Assembly (NCBI GenBank): GCA_007135435.1
Contig: SLIW01000213.1
Span: 1-9,188 of the forward strand
DNA: 9,188 nucleotides
Origin: Natronomonas sp.
GTDB taxonomy: Archaea > Halobacteriota > Halobacteria > Halobacteriales > Haloarculaceae
Direction of reading: 5' to 3'
The first letter of the stretch is position 1. Every line of letters begins with the position of its first letter. The notes beneath the pieces were generated by a model, which ran no database searches, was not told where the DNA came from, and worked only from the letters and a program-made list of their open reading frames with translations. Of this stretch, positions 6,571 to 9,188 are shown one piece after another. The position numbers and the translations under genes are program-made.

Positions 6571-6651
6571 CCACCTGAGAGACGCATCCCGCCTCCGCCA
6601 CGTGAGAGACGCATCCCGCCTCCGCCAGCCGGGAAACGTGTCCCGGCCCCC
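6571..6651. repeat. 27-bp direct repeat (two near-identical copies plus a decayed third) between permease and MFS genes
   Basis: Units at 6571-6597 and 6598-6624 differ at a single base, the fifth (C against G). Both contain TGAGAGACGCATCCCGCC. A third 27-bp segment (6625-6651) begins CCAGCCGGGAAACG and keeps only part of the pattern. The repeats fill about half of the 166-base spacer. The unit is a multiple of three, but no plausible gene crosses the spacer. Confidence 0.8.
6628..6647. other. Perfect 7-bp inverted repeat upstream of the MFS gene
   Basis: GCCGGGA (6628-6634) pairs perfectly with TCCCGGC (6641-6647) around the 6-base loop AACGTG. It lies 88 bases after the permease stop and 60 bases before the MFS start, inside the third repeat unit. 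It could be an operator or an RNA hairpin. No T-tract follows, so a terminator call is not supported. Confidence 0.45.
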
Positions 6652-6706
6652 GGCTTGCCGCCTCCGGTAGGGTAAGGGTCCGTCCCGGGGAACGCGTCGA
6701 CGTCCG

Positions 6707-7903
6707 ATGGACGGCTCCTACTGGCGGACGGTCGCGCTCGTGACCCTGTGGCAGATCTCCGCCAGCATCTGCTACTACGCGGTCTTCGCCGCGACGCCGT
6801 TCTTCCGCGACGTCTTCGGGCTGAGCCGCTTCGAGGTGGGCATCGTCGTCACGACGCTGACCCTCGGTTACGCGGTGTTCCTGCTGCCGATCGGCGCCGC
6901 GACCGACCGCTTCGGCGAGCGCCGGACCCTGGCGATCGGGTTGCTCGGCCTCGCGGTCGGCGTCCTCCTCGTGGCCGGCGCGCCCACCTACGCGCTGTTG
7001 CTCGCGGCGGTCTTCTTCCTCGGCTCGGCCTACGGGACCGCCATCCCGGGGACGAACAAGGCGGTCTTCGACTCCATCGAGCCGGGCCGGCAGAACTTCG
7101 CGATGGGGATCAAGCAGGTCGGGGTCACCGGCGGGAGCGGCATCAGCGCCCTGCTCGTGACGGGCCTCGCCGGCGTCCTGTTCTGGCAGGCCGGCTTCCT
7201 CGTCGCCGCGGGGCTCGCGGTCGTCGTCACCGTCGTCTTCTACGCGTTCTACGTCGGCGGCGACACCAGCGGCGGTCGACTCCCCGACTTCCGCGGGCTG
7301 GTCTCGAACCGACCCTACGTCGTCCTCGTCGCCGCCGGGTTCTTCCTCGGCGCCGCCCTGTTCACCACGACCGGCTACACCGTCCTCTACGTCGAGGAGT
7401 CCATCGGCGCCTCGGTCGCCTTCGGCGGGGTCGTCCTCGCGCTCGTCCAGCTGTTCGGGAGCGCGGGGCGGGTCCTCACCGGCTGGCTCTCGGACGTCCT
7501 CCCCGGCGACCCGCAGGTCCGGATCGGGACCATCCTCATCGTCCAGACGCTCGCCAGCGCGGGCCTCTTCGTCGTCGTCGCCGAGACCACGACCCCGCTC
7601 GGGGCGGCCCTCGGCTTCTCCGCCCTCGGCTTCTTCGTCCTCGGGTACACCGGCGTCTACTACTCGTGCATGGCGACCCTCGTCGCCGTCGACGAGATGG
7701 GGGGCGCCACCGCCGCCGGCCAGCTCGCGCTCACCGCCGGCGCCCTCGTCGCGCCGCCCGTATTCGGCTACCTCGCCGACACCGTCGGCTACCGGGCGAG
7801 CTGGCTGTTCCTCTCGGCCGGGCTCCTCCTCGCCAGCCTCCTCCTCCTGTGGGTCGTTCGACTCGAGCCGCCGATCCGACGACCCGCCGCGGGCGCGGAG
7901 TGA
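6707..7903 (+). CDS. Major facilitator superfamily (MFS) transporter
   Basis: This 398-residue protein is almost entirely hydrophobic, with the spacing expected for 12 membrane helices. The MFS motif A, GAATDRFGERR, is at residues 63-73 between helices 2 and 3. A related motif in the second half reads GSAGRVLTGWLSD. The helix 4-5 region has IPGTNKAVFDS and MGIKQVGVTGGSGISALL, typical of single-substrate MFS carriers of the organic-anion or NarK-like kind. The substrate and direction are unknown. The ATG at 6707 places the first helix about 8 residues in, as expected for the family. It follows the TRAP permease by 166 bases on the same strand, so cotranscription is possible, although the repeats and hairpin in the gap suggest separate control. 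I see no strong TATA box. Its stop is only 36 bases from the end of the convergent hydrolase gene. Confidence 0.9.
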   Translation: MDGSYWRTVALVTLWQISASICYYAVFAATPFFRDVFGLSRFEVGIVVTTLTLGYAVFLLPIGAATDRFGERRTLAIGLLGLAVGVLLVAGAPTYALLLAAVFFLGSAYGTAIPGTNKAVFDSIEPGRQNFAMGIKQVGVTGGSGISALLVTGLAGVLFWQAGFLVAAGLAVVVTVVFYAFYVGGDTSGGRLPDFRGLVSNRPYVVLVAAGFFLGAALFTTTGYTVLYVEESIGASVAFGGVVLALVQLFGSAGRVLTGWLSDVLPGDPQVRIGTILIVQTLASAGLFVVVAETTTPLGAALGFSALGFFVLGYTGVYYSCMATLVAVDEMGGATAAGQLALTAGALVAPPVFGYLADTVGYRASWLFLSAGLLLASLLLLWVVRLEPPIRRPAAGAE

Positions 7904-7939
7904 GGGGTCGAGTACCCGAACTGGTGTCGTGGTCCTCGG

Positions 7940-8833
7940 TCACCGCGGCGTGCCGACCTGGTTGCGGAGGTCGTAGGGGTGCTCGCCGGAGACCCACTCG
8001 AAGACGTACTCGACGGCCTCGAGCTCCGTCCTGACGCCGTCGTGGTCGGCCTCGAGGGCGACGTTGGTCGCCCCCTCGAGGGCCGGACTGTCCGGACATC
8101 GCCAGAACAGCGGGTCCTCCGTCCCCCGGATGGTGTAGTAGTCCACGTCGCCGGGGGTCTCCTCCTCGTTGAGCCGCGCGAGCGGGTGGTCCTCGCGTTC
8201 GTCGTAGTCCGCCCGGAGGAAGTCGATGACCCGGTAGGGGCCGCGGTCGAGCCCGACCTCGGCGCACCAGCTGTTGAGCACCGTCCCGTGGTTCGCGCCG
8301 GCGAGGAGGACGGCCGTCTCGACCCAGTCGTAGCGGTCCCGCGTCGCCAGCCAGTGCCGGACGCCGGTGACCCCGAGGCTGTGGGCGACGACCGCCACCC
8401 GCCCGGCGCCGGTGTGCTCGCGGACCTTCCCCACGAAGGCGTCCAGCTGGGCGGCCATCTCCGGGTGGCTCGGCGTCCCGTCCCGGAAGGTCATCGCCCA
8501 CAGGTCGTCACCGCCGTAGCCGCGTCGCAGGAAGAACCGCGCGTGGCCCAGCCAGTCACACGCGTCACGCTGGTTGCCGTGGACGAACACCACCGGCGTT
8601 CGGTCCCGGTCGGTCGTCGCCAGTGCAGGGACCCCGTCGGTGCCGTGGAACTCGCGGCCGCCCCACCCGCCGTAGTCGCCCCCGGTCGACCACGGCAACC
8701 GCGAGTCGTCGACCCGATCGATCCCGCAGCCCACCGCGCAGCCGCCGCGGCGCTCGGCCCGTCGCAACCCGTGGACGGTCCGCAACAGCGCCGCCGAGAT
8801 CGGCAATCCCCGCGTGGGCCTACGGATCGACAC
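7940..8833 (-). CDS. Alpha/beta hydrolase (lipase/esterase-like)
   Basis: This is a 297-residue alpha/beta-hydrolase-fold protein. The oxyanion-hole strand VVFVHGNQRD has H85-G86. The nucleophile elbow AHSLG has S152 (Ala replaces the first Gly of GxSxG, as in many class-2 lipases). Candidate acid and base are D240 in GTEDPLFW and H264 in ADHDGVR. LLAGANHGT after the elbow is typical of lipases related to PGAP1 and the Streptomyces class-2 group. The substrate is probably an ester or amide but is not determined. The first 60 residues are Arg/Gly-rich with C32 and C36 and no signal peptide, so it is likely cytoplasmic. The start is a GTG at 8833, with a TATA-like box about 31 bases upstream and no ATG between. 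It is a single gene converging on the MFS gene. The N-terminal extension makes a later start possible. Confidence 0.85.
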   Translation of the reverse strand: MSIRRPTRGLPISAALLRTVHGLRRAERRGGCAVGCGIDRVDDSRLPWSTGGDYGGWGGREFHGTDGVPALATTDRDRTPVVFVHGNQRDACDWLGHARFFLRRGYGGDDLWAMTFRDGTPSHPEMAAQLDAFVGKVREHTGAGRVAVVAHSLGVTGVRHWLATRDRYDWVETAVLLAGANHGTVLNSWCAEVGLDRGPYRVIDFLRADYDEREDHPLARLNEEETPGDVDYYTIRGTEDPLFWRCPDSPALEGATNVALEADHDGVRTELEAVEYVFEWVSGEHPYDLRNQVGTPR

Positions 8834-8858
8834 GCTGTTCGATGGGTGTTCACCGAGT

Positions 8859-8868
8859 ACCTATATCT
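8859..8868. promoter_or_regulatory. TATA-like box for the hydrolase gene, nearly symmetrical
   Basis: ACCTATATCT is the clearest AT-rich core near the hydrolase start. On the minus strand it reads AGATATAGGT, with its centre about 31 bases before the GTG at 8833, so the transcript would have little or no leader. The TATAT core is close to self-complementary, so it could also fire rightward, where a GTG stands at 8887. Confidence 0.5.
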
Positions 8869-9001
8869 CCTTCTGTCTAACGGGCAGTGAAGCGAGACGA
8901 AGATTCATTACCGATGGATACGAGGGCTCTGCGTAATATATTCTTTCTGATATTTCGACGGGGGATCGGAAGGGATCGGTGGACCGGCTGCGGTGGTTGA
9001 T

Positions 9002-9018
9002 CGACCCGGATCGGGTCG
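9002..9018. other. Inverted repeat, 7-bp arms, 3-base centre
   Basis: CGACCCG (9002-9008) pairs with CGGGTCG (9012-9018) around GAT. It lies in the gene-free right part of the window. It is short and could be a protein-binding palindrome or chance. Confidence 0.35.
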
Positions 9019-9128
9019 GCCTCAGTCTCGCTCGGCATCTGCGTCTTCGATGGTCTTTACCGCGTTCATTCCTGGGGAATTCCTGAAAATTAGAATTCGA
9101 TAGTGACTACGAAAATTATAGTATCGGA

Positions 9129-9145
9129 AACCGACGACGTCGGTT
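9129..9145. other. Inverted repeat, 7-bp arms, 3-base centre, beside an AT-rich patch
   Basis: AACCGAC (9129-9135) pairs with GTCGGTT (9139-9145) around GAC. It directly follows the AT-rich stretch AAAATTATAGTATCGG, where a rightward or leftward promoter could sit. The layout of TATA-like DNA next to a palindrome resembles an archaeal operator, but no adjacent gene start is visible. Confidence 0.4.
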
Positions 9146-9153
9146 CACGCCTC

Positions 9154-9179
9154 GAGGGTCTCGCTTCGCTCCGACCCTC
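9154..9179. other. Inverted repeat, 7-bp arms, 12-base spacer, at the right edge
   Basis: GAGGGTC (9154-9160) pairs with GACCCTC (9173-9179) around TCGCTTCGCTCC. The spacer carries CGCTTCGCT, a phrase that recurs in haloarchaeal non-coding DNA as I know it. It could be a transcript-end hairpin for a gene beyond the edge or the end of a small repeat element. Not resolvable here. Confidence 0.4.
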
Positions 9180-9188
9180 ACACCGCTC

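Larger units (their letters stand above)
8869..9188. other. AT-richer, palindrome-rich region without a convincing gene
   Basis: From the hydrolase promoter to the right edge I find no gene I would defend. The longest start-to-stop frames are a 37-codon rightward one from GTG 8887 to TGA 9000 and a 15-codon leftward one (9069-9022). A leftward frame open to the right edge stops at 9090 after 32 codons, with no recognisable motif. AT-rich patches occur at 8934-8956 and 9078-9128, unlike the rest of the window. The octamer GAAAATTA occurs twice (9085-9092, 9111-9118), and GAATTC twice (9077-9082, 9093-9098). The patches could be promoters of a gene beyond the edge or remnants of a lost element. 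Confidence 0.6.

Noticed and set aside
9022..9069. A 15-codon leftward frame (MNAVKTIEDADAERD)
   Set aside because: The acidic composition is attractive but it is too short to support. It has no good TATA spacing and no recognisable relative.
9090..9188. A leftward frame open to the right edge, ending at the TAA whose complement is 9090-9092
   Set aside because: It has 32 codons with no motif, begins inside the inverted repeat at 9154-9179, and shows no haloarchaeal coding bias over its AT-rich half.
1..9188. A mobile element, CRISPR array, toxin-antitoxin or defence system
   Set aside because: No transposase, integrase, nuclease-repeat array or paired small genes appear. The repeats present have no spacer structure and all confident genes are transport, RNA-processing or small-molecule enzymes.

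Overview
This is chromosomal DNA from a haloarchaeon (class Halobacteria). The evidence is a very GC-rich, strongly codon-biased sequence, acidic proteins, TATA boxes about 26-30 bases ahead of start codons with no Shine-Dalgarno leaders, and a twin-arginine lipoprotein signal of the halophile type. I cannot name the genus from this window.

Layout, left to right. The 3' end of a small conserved gene (3-215, +) is followed by a spacer rich in hairpins and short repeats. Next come a beta-CASP metallo-beta-lactamase RNase of the CPSF/mRNA 3'-end-processing type (371-1621, +) and a HAD-superfamily nucleotidase-like phosphatase with its own leaderless promoter (1698-2324, +). A single-gene tautomerase converges on it (2386-2760, -). 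A 281-base divergent spacer then carries an eight-copy, 15-bp tandem repeat and the promoter of a transporter locus. That locus consists of a TAXI-family TRAP solute-binding lipoprotein (3042-4163, +) and its fused TRAP membrane permease (4270-6540, +), followed by an MFS transporter (6707-7903, +). An alpha/beta hydrolase converges from the other side (7940-8833, -). The last 355 bases hold no convincing gene but are AT-richer and dense in inverted repeats.

The only clear functional unit is the TAXI-TRAP pair: the membrane-anchored receptor binds a carboxylate-type solute outside the cell and delivers it to the ion-driven permease. The substrate cannot be read from the sequence. The MFS protein, tautomerase and hydrolase could act on the same or related small molecules, but nothing beyond adjacency supports that. 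The RNase and HAD genes look like housekeeping genes unrelated to the transporter.

I found no mobile element, CRISPR array or RNA gene, and no clear new system. The most unusual material is non-coding or linker DNA. There is the 15-bp array with a 45-bp higher-order pattern, a 12-bp repeat in the receptor linker, a 21-bp repeat in a permease loop, a 27-bp repeat ahead of the MFS gene, and the palindrome-rich right end.
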